Part shown: in pieces, positions 55,060 through 64,000 of the stretch
Layout: each line of letters starts with the position of its first letter
How positions within the stretch are numbered: position 1 is the stretch's first letter
From: Prosopocoilus inquinatus
Lineage: Eukaryota; Arthropoda; Insecta; Coleoptera; Lucanidae
NCBI GenBank assembly: GCA_036172665.1
Contig: CM069876.1
Coordinates: forward strand, 49,259,001-49,323,000
Direction: 5' to 3'
Length of the DNA stretch: 64,000 nucleotides
The notes under the pieces: model-generated
What the model was told of the DNA's origin: nothing
Seen by the model: only the letters and a program-made list of their open reading frames with translations
Database searches by the model: none
Position numbers and translations under genes: made by a program

Positions 55060-56720
55060 ATCGAGAGGAGGACACGCCATTTAATTTTATTTCCCACGAC
55101 GACGATTTTGTGTATTTGAGATTACGTAGGCGGAGCTAACTTGTGACGTCTTGAGCGCCATGCTTCCCAAGGATGCGCGATGATTATTTAATACAGCAAC
55201 CAATCACGCTGTAGCGAGTTACGAGGTTTTCTGTTTCATTAACAATGCCGAGAGGATACGCCCTCCGATTTTATTTCCGACGACGACGCTTTTGTGTATT
55301 TGAGATTCAGTGGGCGGAGCTAACTTATGACGATTTAAGCGTCACGCTTCCCAATGATGCTCGGTGGTTATTTAATAAAAAGTAATCAATCGCGCTGTAG
55401 CAAGTTACGAGATTTTCTGTTTCATTAAGAATGCCAAGAGGATACGTCCTTCAATTTTATTTCCCACGACGATTTTGTGTATGTGAGATTACGTGGGCGG
55501 GACTAACTTGTGACGTCTTGAGCGCCATTCTTCTAATGTTGCGTGATGATTATTTAATACAGCAACCAATCACGCTGTAGCCAGTTACGAGATTTTCTAT
55601 TTCATTAAGAATGTCCAGAGGACATGCCTCCAATTTTATTTCCGACGACGCTTTTGTAGATTTAAGATTCAGTGGGCGGAGCTAACTTATGACGATTTAA
55701 GCTTCACGCTTACCAATGATGCTCGGTGGTTATTTAATATTGGAGATTACGTGGGCGGGGCTAACTTGTGACGTCTTGCGCGTTACGTTTCCCAATGATC
55801 CTCGATGATTATTTAATACAGAAACCAATCACGCTGTAGCGAGTTACGAGATCTTTTGTTTCATTAAGAATGCCGAGAGGAGGTCACGCCGTTTAATTTT
55901 ATTTCCCACGACGAAGATTTTGTGTATTTGAGATTACATAGGCGGAGCTAACTTATGACGTCTTGAACGCTATGCTTTCCAATGATGCACGATGATTATT
56001 TAATACAACAACCAATCACGCTGTAGCGAGTTACGAGATTTTCTGTTTCATTAAGAATGCCGAGAGGACCCGCCCTCCAATTTTATTTCCGACGACGCTT
56101 TCGTGTATTTTACATTAAGTGGGCGGAGCTAACTTATGACGATTTAAGCGTCACGCTTACCAATGATGCTCGGTGGTTATTTAATATTGGAGATTACGTA
56201 GGCGGGGCTAACTTGTGACGTCTTGCGCGTTACGTTTCCCAATGATCCTCGATGATTATTTAATACAGAAACCAATCACGCTGTAGCGAGTTACGAGATC
56301 TTTTGTTTCATTAAGAATGCCGAGAGGAGGTCACGCCGTTTAATTTTATTTCCCACGACGACGATTTTGTGTATTTGAGATTACATAGGCGGAGCTAACT
56401 TGTGACGTCTTGAACGCTATGCTTTCCAATGATGCGCCATGATTATTTAATACAGCAACCAATCACGCTGTCGCGAGTTACGAGATTTTCTGTTTCATTA
56501 ACAATGCCGAGAGGACACGCCCTCCTATTTTATTTCCGACGACGCTTTTGTGTATTTGAGATTAAGTGGGCGGAGCTAACTTATGACGATTTAAGCGTCA
56601 CGCTTACCAATGATGCTCGGTGGTTATTTAATATTTGAGATTACGTGGGAGGGGCTAATTTGTGACGCTTGCGCGTTACGCTTCCCAATGATGTTTGACG
56701 ATTATTTGTTTACAACAACC
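55060..56720. repeat. tandem array with CCAAT, GC-box and CRE-like motifs
   Basis: About eleven copies of GGCGGAGCTAACTTGTGACG (with variants), spaced about 180 bp apart or about 80 bp in short units. Most units have GGGCGG, TGACGTC or TGACGA, CCAATGATG and CCAATCACGCTG. Two ~450-bp blocks (starting at about 55741 and 56191) are almost identical, a higher-order repeat. Confidence 0.88.
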
Positions 56721-58111
56721 AATCACGCTGCAGCGCGTGCCGAGATTGTCTGAAACTAATTCGAACTTCGAACTGTGTACTAATTTGAACTTGAAACTTA
56801 AACGGAGCTGTCGATAAAATGACTCTAATTGAGCTTTCATTGCGGAATCGAATGATTTTTGTTTTGTTTTGTTTTTTTTTTTTGTTGTTATCTTATTTTT
56901 CTTTGGAAAAGTGAAAATCCAAAGTTCCTAAAGTCATACGTCGGGTTAGTTAAGTTAGAATCGTTACGTTACAATTCGGTATCGAACGTCTTTTGTTTTG
57001 TTTTTTCGCGTCGGTCGCTTTTTCTACTTTTTTTTTCTGGAATCGTCGAAGAAATCGTTTTCTGATTTACAATTGTCAGTTTTTTTTTTCTTTCCTTCAA
57101 TAAACCTAATTGATTAAGCGCCGTTTATTATTCACAGTGACGAACAAATCCTAAATGTAATTTGCACTGTAAAAAAAACAGTAAAATTAAATAAATAGAT
57201 TAGGTATAGCAGATCCAGTTGATAAATGTTAGCTTTGCATGGTAAACTTATACAGGATGTTTGGAAATTGCTAGTACAAAAAAAAACCGTGGCGTCTGGA
57301 AGTCCGAAGAAATCCAAAAAAAAAAACTTTTAAATTAATTAAGTAATTAAATAAATAAATTATAAAATTTTAAAAAAGTTTTTTGATATGTTTTTAATTT
57401 TTTTCTGTTCAGAGTTGCGACCGTTGTGAGAGCTTGAGCTCAGTGGCGCAACAACAATTTTGGTCAAATTTTTAATAATTTTTATTTCGAAAACTAAAGA
57501 GCTTTGATTAGAATTTCTTTTTGCCGACGACCTCAACTCACCAACTACCAATTTTTTTTGTACTAGCAATTTTCAATCATCCGTTAGAATTGTAAATTTA
57601 CGCTTTGCTAGTGATATTACCTGTTGAAATACGAACTAATAATATCTAACAAACTTAGGTTAAATTAATGAATATGTATTTAAAAACTCGCAAGATTTCG
57701 TTTGTAATTTTTTTTCTTTTTCTTTTCTCGTTTCCATCAAATTAGAAATATTTTTTAATTAACATAAGTATTAAAAAAAAACTATATTATTTATTGTACG
57801 TACAGAACGTGCAAAACTTTTGTGGCTACTCTTAAACAGCTGCAACAGTTATGCTTTTTTTTTATTTAATGTGTTAGTCTCATATTTTTGTAATACCTCT
57901 TACTTTTTGTGAAGATTTCAATATATTGAAAAAAAAAAAATAAAAATATTCCCTTGTGTCTCTTTTATACGGATACATGTATTTATTTTACATATTTCAT
58001 AACAGCCCCGATACAAGTGTCTTATAAGACAAATAAGTCACGGAAGGACTGTTAATGCAAATTTTTCTCGAGTGACTTATTTGCTGCTGAGACACGAGTG
58101 TAACACATAGT

Positions 58112-58256
58112 TTTATCCAACACTTGTTTATTATGAAGTCATAATAATGCCGATTTTGAATAACACTTTAATTATGGGTTCATAATTCCACTAGACCTCA
58201 CAATATATTCAAAATCGGCATTGTTATGGTTTCATAATAAACAAGTTTTGGATAAA
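58112..58256. mobile_element. fold-back element
   Basis: TTTATCCAACACTTGTTTAT at the left pairs with ATAAACAAGTTTTGGATAAA at the right. The arms extend to CCGATTTTGAATA / TATTCAAAATCGG. Confidence 0.85.
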
Positions 58257-58689
58257 CATAGTAAGAAATGAGATTATACTAGGGTATCATGTTAAAAAAA
58301 AATTTAAACAACATTTTGCGTTGGCAAGTGATTTTTTTAATGCGAAGGAACTCCAGGAAATCCCCGGCTAGCTTTAACTATCCCCGGGTGACCCTGGTTC
58401 ACATAATAAATAAGACGAGAGAAAAAGCCAGTTCCGAAAGTGATTTTGTCTGTTTGACAACCGCGTCTCTCTCAATTTTCCTCTCAACGCGATATTTTCA
58501 AAATTCAAAATTTCTTCAATCAGTCAATTTTCCTAGTTTATTTTAAATTAACTGTACCTGAGAACCATCCGCGAGCGGCGACGGTGAGTTCAAATAAAGT
58601 AGGATCATCGTCGCTTATAAAGTAGCGCCTTTAGAAGCGCTCTGATTTCCCTTTTCTTGATCTTCCAACTGTCAAATTAACAGGCCACG

Positions 58690-58726
58690 TGAAAATTCTA
58701 ATAAAAGTCTTTTTTTTGTTTTTCAG
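58690..58726 (+). promoter_or_regulatory. 3' splice site of ZF17
   Basis: TGAAAATTCTAATAAAAGTC, eight T, GTTTTTCAG. The AAGAGA part of the block reads AATAAAAG. Confidence 0.88.
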
Positions 58727-59189
58727 GAGTCAACGGACCGCCCAAGCTGAACCGGTCAATGGAAACCACCAAACCGTATGCCGGATATGCGATTTCAAAT
58801 TGACGACACGTGCAGATTTGCGCAGACATGTCTTGATACACACCGGCGAGAAGCCGTACGGTTGTGATCGTTGCGATTATAAATGCCGGCAGGTCGGCAA
58901 TCTGAAACTCCACAAATTAAAGCACACCGATGTGAAGCCGTTCTGTTGCGATCTTTGCGATTATATTTGTCGAGACGGCAGCAATTTTAAACGTCACAAG
59001 CTGAAGCATACCGACGAGAAGCCGCACGGTTGTGATCTTTGCGGTTTCAAGTGTCGACAGCACGGTAGTTTGAAACGGCACAAGTTAACGCACACCGACG
59101 AGAAGCCGTTCGGTTGTGACGTTTGCGATTATAAATGCCGACAGCTGGGACATTTGAAACAGCACAAGCTAAAACACTCACTAGGTTAG
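58727..59189 (+). CDS. ZF17: zinc-finger exon, 5 fingers
   Basis: About 153 residues, the shortest complete exon. The leader SQRTAQAEPVNGNHQTV is slightly longer and less basic than in the others (NGNHQ where most have NKK). Finger 1 (CRICDFKLTTRADLRRH) is followed by four more. Finger 3 has CCDLCDYIC, an extra cysteine before the motif. It ends HSLG with TAG at 59187-59189, with no decayed fingers recognisable afterwards. Five fingers suffice for specific DNA binding. It sits between two large repeat arrays and may have been shortened by rearrangement. Confidence 0.92.
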
Positions 59190-59201
59190 CAGCATGTTAA
59201 A

Positions 59202-59207
59202 AATAAA
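59202..59207 (+). terminator. poly(A) signal of ZF17
   Basis: AATAAA 12 bases after the stop. Confidence 0.5.
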
Positions 59208-59795
59208 ATAATTTGTTGCAAATTTGACTTCATTTTAAAACGGTACTTCCCCATCTTTTGAAAGTCGAACGTCTTTTGTTTTAATTTCACCGTCCAATCG
59301 TTTGTGCATTTTTTTAATTTCTTTTCCCGATGCGTTTCTCATCTCCCCCTTTTTTCTTGTTCCCGTCATTCGTTTGTTTCGTTTGTTTGTTTTTTTTTCT
59401 CTCGCAAATTGGAATTCATTTAATCCGGCACCTTCATCTTTTCAGAATTGATCGCCTTTTGTTTTAATTTCACCACCCAATGGATTTCTTTAATTTCCTG
59501 TTTTCCATTTTTTTGTTTTTTGTTTCTGATTATCTTTTGTTCCCGTTATCCGTTTGTTTCACACCTTAGATTGGAGGGAACTGCAGGAGTAAAACCGAAG
59601 AATAAGATTAGAATAAGATCAGCTGTGTGCAATACTTTTTTTTTTTTTTTAAATAAGTTTCCAGCATATAACGATGCTTTATGTCTTTATTTTATGTGTT
59701 ATTGTTTGGTTTTAATTCTGAAAATAATTTAATAATTTAGGTGACTTTTTTTTTTAAATCGCTAACGACAGGATTAAATTCAAGCCCAACTTGCA

Positions 59796-62290
59796 GCTCT
59801 GGATGTTTTGTTAATCAAGTTTTTTTCTTGCGAAATTAAAACGACTTTCAAAAGTTGCAATTGTTTTAATTAGAGCCTTGGTGCGTCGAAAGGCGGATGA
59901 CCAAAGAAAAAAAATTAATTAAATTCCTTGATAATCTTGCTTTGCCAATGTTCAAGGGAAATTAAAAACTCTGACAAAGTTGTTTGATGAAAGTCTCCGC
60001 GTTTCTTTTGCACTTTTCATTTTTCCAAGAGCTTTTCTCCTCATATCCTTCAGTTTTGGCTCAGTTCTCTTTCTTCTTCCTTGGCGTACTCGTTTTCCCT
60101 ACATTTTTCTTGTTTTTCCCCACGATTTGACCACGAGCTGATAAACCTCATTCTTCACGACTGATTCTCGATTATTTTGATTATTTTTTTAGTTGTCGCC
60201 TCATTTCCCAGCATTTCGTTCTCCCTTTTTTTAAATTAAATTTTTCCCCATAGTTTATTTGGTCTCTTAAAAAAAAAGCTCTGCATGTTTTGCTAATCAA
60301 ATTTTTTCTTGCGAAATTTAAACGACTTTCAAAAGTTGGAATTATTTCAATTAGAGCCTTGGTGCGTCGAAAGGCGGATGACCAAAAAAAAAAATTAATT
60401 AAATTCCTTGATAATCTTGCTTTGCCAATGTTCAAAGGAAATTAAAAACTCTGACAAAGTTGTCTGACGAAAGTTTCTGCGTTTCTTTTGCACTTTTCAT
60501 TTTTCCCAGAGCTTTTCTCCTCGTATCCTTCAGTTTTGGGTCAGTTCTCTTTTTTCTTCCTTGGCGTTCTCGTCTTCCCCACATTTTTCTTGTTTTTTCC
60601 CCACGATTTGACCACGAGCTGATAAACCTCATTCGTCACGACTGATTCTCGATTATTTTGATTATTTTTTTAGTTGTCGCCTCATTTCCCAGCATTTCGT
60701 TCTCCCTTTTTTTAAATTAAATTTTTCCCCATAGTTTATTTGGTCTCTTAAAAAAAAGCTCTGCATGTTTTGCTAATCAAATTTTTTCTTGCGAAATTTA
60801 AACGACTTTCAAAAGTTGGAATTATTTTAATTAGAGCCTTGGTGCGTCGAAAGGCGGATGACCAAAAATAAAAAAAATTAATTAAATACCTTGATAATCT
60901 TGCTTTGCCAATGTTCAAAGGAAATTAAAAACTCTGACAAAGTTGTTTGATGAAAGTCTCCGCGTTTCTTTTGCACTTTTCGTTTTTCCCAAAGCTTTTC
61001 TCCTCGTATCCTTCAGTTTTGGCTTAGTTCTCTTTCTTCTTCCTTGGCGTACTCGTTTTCCCTACATTTTTCTTGTTTTTTCCCCACGATTTGACCACGA
61101 GCTGATAAACCTCATTCTTCACGACTGATTCTCGATTATTTTGATTATTTTTTTAGTTGTAATCAAATTTTTTCTTGCGAAATTTAAACGACTTTCAAAA
61201 GTTGGAATTATTTCAATTAGAGCCTTGGTGCGTCGAAAGGCGGATGACCAAAAAAAAAATTAATTAAATTCCTTGATAATTTTGCTTTGTCAATGTTCAA
61301 GGGAAATTAAAAACTCTGACAAAGTTGTCTGATGAAAGTTTCTGCGTTTCTTTTGCACTTTTCATTTTTCCCAGAGCTTTTCTCCTCGTATCCTTCAGAT
61401 TTGGCTCAGTTCTCTTTTTTCTTCCTTGGCGTACTCGTCTTCCCCACATTTTTCTTGTTCCCCCCCCCACCCCAATTTGACCACGAGCTCACGAACCTCA
61501 TTCTTTATGACTGATTCTCGATAATTTTTTTAGTTGTCGCCTCATTTTCACTCTCTCTTTTTTAAATTAAAATTTTTCCTATCGAAACGACTTTCAAGAG
61601 TTGGAATTATTTTAGAAAAATTTTGTGCAAATCGTTTTTGATTGCAGTGAGAACCTCGAACAGCCTCTGGACAGCTGTTTCAGCCCTGCTTGGGGCTTCT
61701 TCAGCAGAAACGTAGCTCGACATTCCCACTGCAGACCAAAAACGACTTGCCCAATTTATTCGCAAATGCGATGTAAGAATGATGAACATATAAAATAGCG
61801 ACATCTTACTATCGCTTTTTGACCTAACATTGCAGTAGGATAGACAAATTGAAGCGGGATTTGCTCCTAAAGGTCTGCAGTGGGAATGTCGAGCTACGTT
61901 TTTGCTGAACAAGCCCCAAGCAGGGCTGAAACAGCTGTCCAGAGGCTGCTCGAGGTTCTCACTGCAATCAAAAACGATTTGCACAAAATTTTTCTAAAAT
62001 CTTTCATTATGCTTTGACAGCAAGCATGGCCGCCTTGCATGGGGGACTCATTAGGAGCAAATCCCGCTTCAATTTGTCTATCCTACTGCAATGTTAGGTC
62101 AAAAAGCGATAGTAAGATGTCGCTATTTTATATGTTGGAATTATTTTAATTAGAGCCTTGGGGCGTCGAATGGCGGATGACCAAAAAAAAAAATTAATTA
62201 AACTCCTCAATAATCTTGCTTTGCCAATGTTCAAGGGAAATTAAAAACTCTGAAGAAGTTTCCTGTCGAAAGTTTTTGCGTTTCTTTTGC
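59796..62290. repeat. ~480-bp tandem repeat, about 5 copies
   Basis: CTTGATAATCTTGCTTTGCC (with variants) recurs at about 59928, 60408, 60890, 61272 and 62204. The third unit is shortened by about 100 bp and the fourth is split by the 61615-62133 insertion. Units also share GCCTTGGTGCGTCGAAAGGC and CCACGATTTGACCACGAGCT. Confidence 0.9.
61615..62133. mobile_element. nested fold-back insertion with 15-bp target duplication
   Basis: GTTGGAATTATTTTA occurs on both sides (61600-61614 and 62134-62148) and is single in the other 480-bp units, so it is a target duplication. Inside are interleaved inverted repeats: about 61615-61738 pairs with 61871-61998, and about 61790-61868 pairs with 62052-62133. 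Parts recur in the hAT-like element (10580-10735) and near 53150-53215. A 125-codon minus-strand frame (61607-61984) crosses the arms and is unlikely to be a gene. Confidence 0.82.
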
Positions 62291-62480
62291 AACTTGGATG
62301 GACAATTCTTCTACAAATCTTTTGTTTTGTTGTTATCATTATCTAGTCTTCTGCATATTATCAAGATCCTGTTTTATTTTATTGTTTCTGTCAAAATGGG
62401 AATGTGACACACCCTGTCCTGTATGTACGATATTATGACGGTCGCATTCTAACGTATTTTAAATGTTTTTAAGGCGTCCA

Positions 62481-62644
62481 GTATAGGCAACCATATATGC
62501 GGTCGCGTTCATTGGGTTGCCTATATTAGTGTTCCTAGATTCAGTTGACGTTTAACATGTCGCACAAAAATGGCGGATTTGGCGTTGTTCTTCCGAACCC
62601 ACCGGTTAAACTTAAATCAAATCTAGGGACCCTAGCCTATACTA
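62481..62644. mobile_element. possible short TIR element
   Basis: AGTATAGGC near 62481 and GCCTATACT near 62636 are inverted, but only 9 bp long. Confidence 0.35.
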
Positions 62645-62829
62645 AAGTTTCTTTTTTCTTTTTGAAAAAGTCTGATTTATTATTTTTTTTTTAAGTCTGA
62701 TTTATTTATTTTTTTAAACAAACAGACATGTTATTGAAATTAGTTGTTTCTATATTTTTAAAGGTATATGTATAATTTCATATTTCTCTCATTAAAAATA
62801 AAAAAAAAAACTTTTTGTACCCTATTCTA

Positions 62830-62861
62830 TTACTTCTAAGAGTCTTTTTTTTTTGTTTCAG
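62830..62861 (+). promoter_or_regulatory. 3' splice site of ZF18
   Basis: TTACTTCTAAGAGTC, a ten-base T run, then GTTTCAG. TTCTAAGAG of the block is kept; the TGAAAA part is lost. Confidence 0.88.
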
Positions 62862-64000
62862 TGGCCAACGGGTCACCAAAACTAAACCAGCAAATAAGAG
62901 CGCGACTTTATGCCGGATATGTGATTTCAAGTTGATATCGCGTTCAGCTTTGCGCAGACATATCTTAATACATACCGGTGAGAAGCCGTTCGGTTGTGAT
63001 CTTTGCGATTACAAATGCCGCCGCCGCGAAAGTTTGAAACGGCACAAGCAAAAGCACACGGGTGAGAAACCGTTTGGTTGTGATCTGTGCGAGTACAAAT
63101 GCCGATACCTGAAAAGTCTGAAATGCCACAAATTAAAGCACACTGCTGAGAAACCGTTGAGTTGTGATCTCTGCGACTTTAAATGCCGCGAGCTCAGAAT
63201 TTTGAAACGGCACAAGTTAACGCACACTAACGAGAAGCCGTTCAGTTGTGATCTCTGCGATTATAAATGCCGATACCTTGTAAATTTAAAATCGCACAAG
63301 TTAAAGCACACCGGTGAGAAGCCGTTCAGTTGTGAACTATGCGATTATAAATGCCGACATCTCCGAAGTTTGAAAAGTCACAAGTTAAAGCACACCGATG
63401 AGAAACCGTTCAGTTGTGATGTTTGCGATTTTAGATGTCGAGAGCCCGGAGTTTTCAATCGCCACAAGTCAACACACACACAGAAGGCGCCGTTCAGTTG
63501 TGATCTTTGCGATTATAAATGCCGATACCTTGTAAGTTTAAAATCCCACAAGTTGAAGCACACGGGTGAGAAGCCGTTCAGTTGTGACCTTTGCGATTAT
63601 AAATCCCGATATGTCGGAAATTTGAAATCCCACAGGTTAAGACACAACAACGAGAAGCCATTCAGTTGTGATCTTTGCGATTTTAGATGCCGAGATGCCC
63701 GGAACTTGAAACAGCACGCGTTAACACATACCGCTGAGAAGCCGTTCGGTTGTGATCTTTGCGAATTTAAGTGCCAACGTCTCGGAAATTTGAAACGGCA
63801 CAAATTAACGCACACTGATGAGAAGCCGTTCGGTTGTGACGTTTGCGATTTTAAATGCCAACGGCTCGGAAATTTGAAAGTCCACAAGTTACGGCACACC
63901 GACGAGAAGCCGTTCAGTTGTGATCTCTGCGATTTCAAGTGCCGACAACTCGGACATTTGAAGCTGCACAAGTTAAACCACACAAGTGAGAAGCCGATCG
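62862..64000 (+). CDS. ZF18: zinc-finger exon, at least 13 fingers, cut by window end
   Basis: Open from the acceptor to the right edge, about 379 residues visible. The leader GQRVTKTKPANKSATL is followed by finger 1 (CRICDFKLISRSALRRH) and 12 more. Fingers 5 and 8 are near repeats (YKCRYLV-x-LKSH), as are 11 and 12 (KCQRLGNLK). The linker after finger 7 is unusual (TQKAPF). The exon starts with T where the others start with G or A, so the split codon may encode a different residue. There is no ATG near the start, so a start-codon-based search would miss it. The last visible residues are TSEKPI. Likely role: DNA binding. Confidence 0.92.

Larger units (their letters stand above)
52651..58726. 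other. spacer ZF16-ZF17, repeat-rich
   Basis: 6.1 kb. Contains a ~310-bp T-rich tandem repeat (about 53234-54190, with another copy near 56838-57010), a (TC)n microsatellite (53370-53394), a TIR element (54268-54399), a tandem array with CCAAT/GC-box/CRE-like motifs (about 55060-56720) and a fold-back (58112-58256). A donor-like ACGGTGAGT lies at 58581-58589, upstream of ZF17. No gene is seen. Confidence 0.65.
59190..62861. other. spacer ZF17-ZF18, repeat-rich
   Basis: T-rich sequence with two similar blocks (AATCGCCTTTTGTTTTAATTTC type, near 59265 and 59450), then a ~480-bp tandem repeat (59796-62290) with an inserted fold-back (61615-62133). A possible TIR element follows at about 62481-62644 (AGTATAGGC/GCCTATACT). 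The small frames over the 480-bp repeat recur with each unit and are not genes. Confidence 0.65.

Noticed and set aside
60432..61514. Repeated ~61-codon frames (FALFIFPRAFLL type)
   Set aside because: They recur once per 480-bp tandem unit with indels and opposite-strand partners. They follow the repeat, not a gene.
3229..63983. Long minus-strand open frames over every zinc-finger exon (Leu/Cys/Arg/Ser-rich, such as 63597-63983)
   Set aside because: They are antisense shadows: the 84-base finger repeat has few stops in some antisense frames. They start and end with the sense fingers and have no family features.

Overview
The window looks like arthropod, most likely insect, nuclear DNA. It is AT-rich, its coding blocks end at AATAAA or ATTAAA signals and start at TTTGTTTCAG-type 3' splice sites, and the spacers are full of short inverted-repeat transposons. 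The insect call is an inference. A beetle-like genome is only a guess from the many ACACCCTGTA-type repeat ends.

The only genes I can support are 18 C2H2 zinc-finger coding exons, all on the + strand, at 1-398, 2839-3541, 5086-6307, 8078-8885, 11397-12030, 18703-19783, 22806-23898, 24960-25833, 27391-28471, 31084-32230, 34816-35875, 37728-38790, 39608-40574, 42510-44064, 46869-48534, 51252-52650, 58727-59189 and 62862-64000. The first and last are cut by the window edges. Together they encode about 207 complete fingers, 5 to 19 per complete exon. I call them ZF1 to ZF18.

Each exon with a visible start has a polypyrimidine/AG acceptor, and most carry the same branch-site block (consensus TGAAAATTCTAAGAGATT). 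All 17 are entered in the same phase: one base finishes a split codon. A short basic leader and a near-constant first finger follow. None has a start codon in its own reading context, no recurring first exon or donor lies between them, and most have their own poly(A) signal. This is the architecture of alternative 3'-terminal exons, as in Drosophila lola and mod(mdg4), but with many more fingers per exon than those genes. The best reading is one complex locus whose constant 5' exons lie upstream of the window, with each splice choice giving a different DNA-binding domain. A tandem family of separate two-exon genes with diverged first exons is the main alternative.

The array has grown by duplication, unequal exchange and erosion. 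ZF4 and ZF5 are a duplicated pair. ZF13 is a mosaic of ZF12-like and ZF14-like halves. Several exons end by frameshift, with ghost fingers still readable after the stop. An eroded finger near 45961 marks a probable lost exon.

Spacers hold a 3.7-kb satellite of 17 units of 221-222 bp (12250-15965), a 1.35-kb hAT-like element (9707-11054), a small hAT-like MITE family, tRNA-like sequences inside inverted-repeat elements, many fold-back elements, a tandem array with CCAAT, GC-box and CRE-like motifs (about 55060-56720), a 480-bp repeat array (59796-62290) and a nested fold-back insertion (61615-62133). I found no convincing second protein-coding gene, rRNA, CRISPR array or functional tRNA gene.
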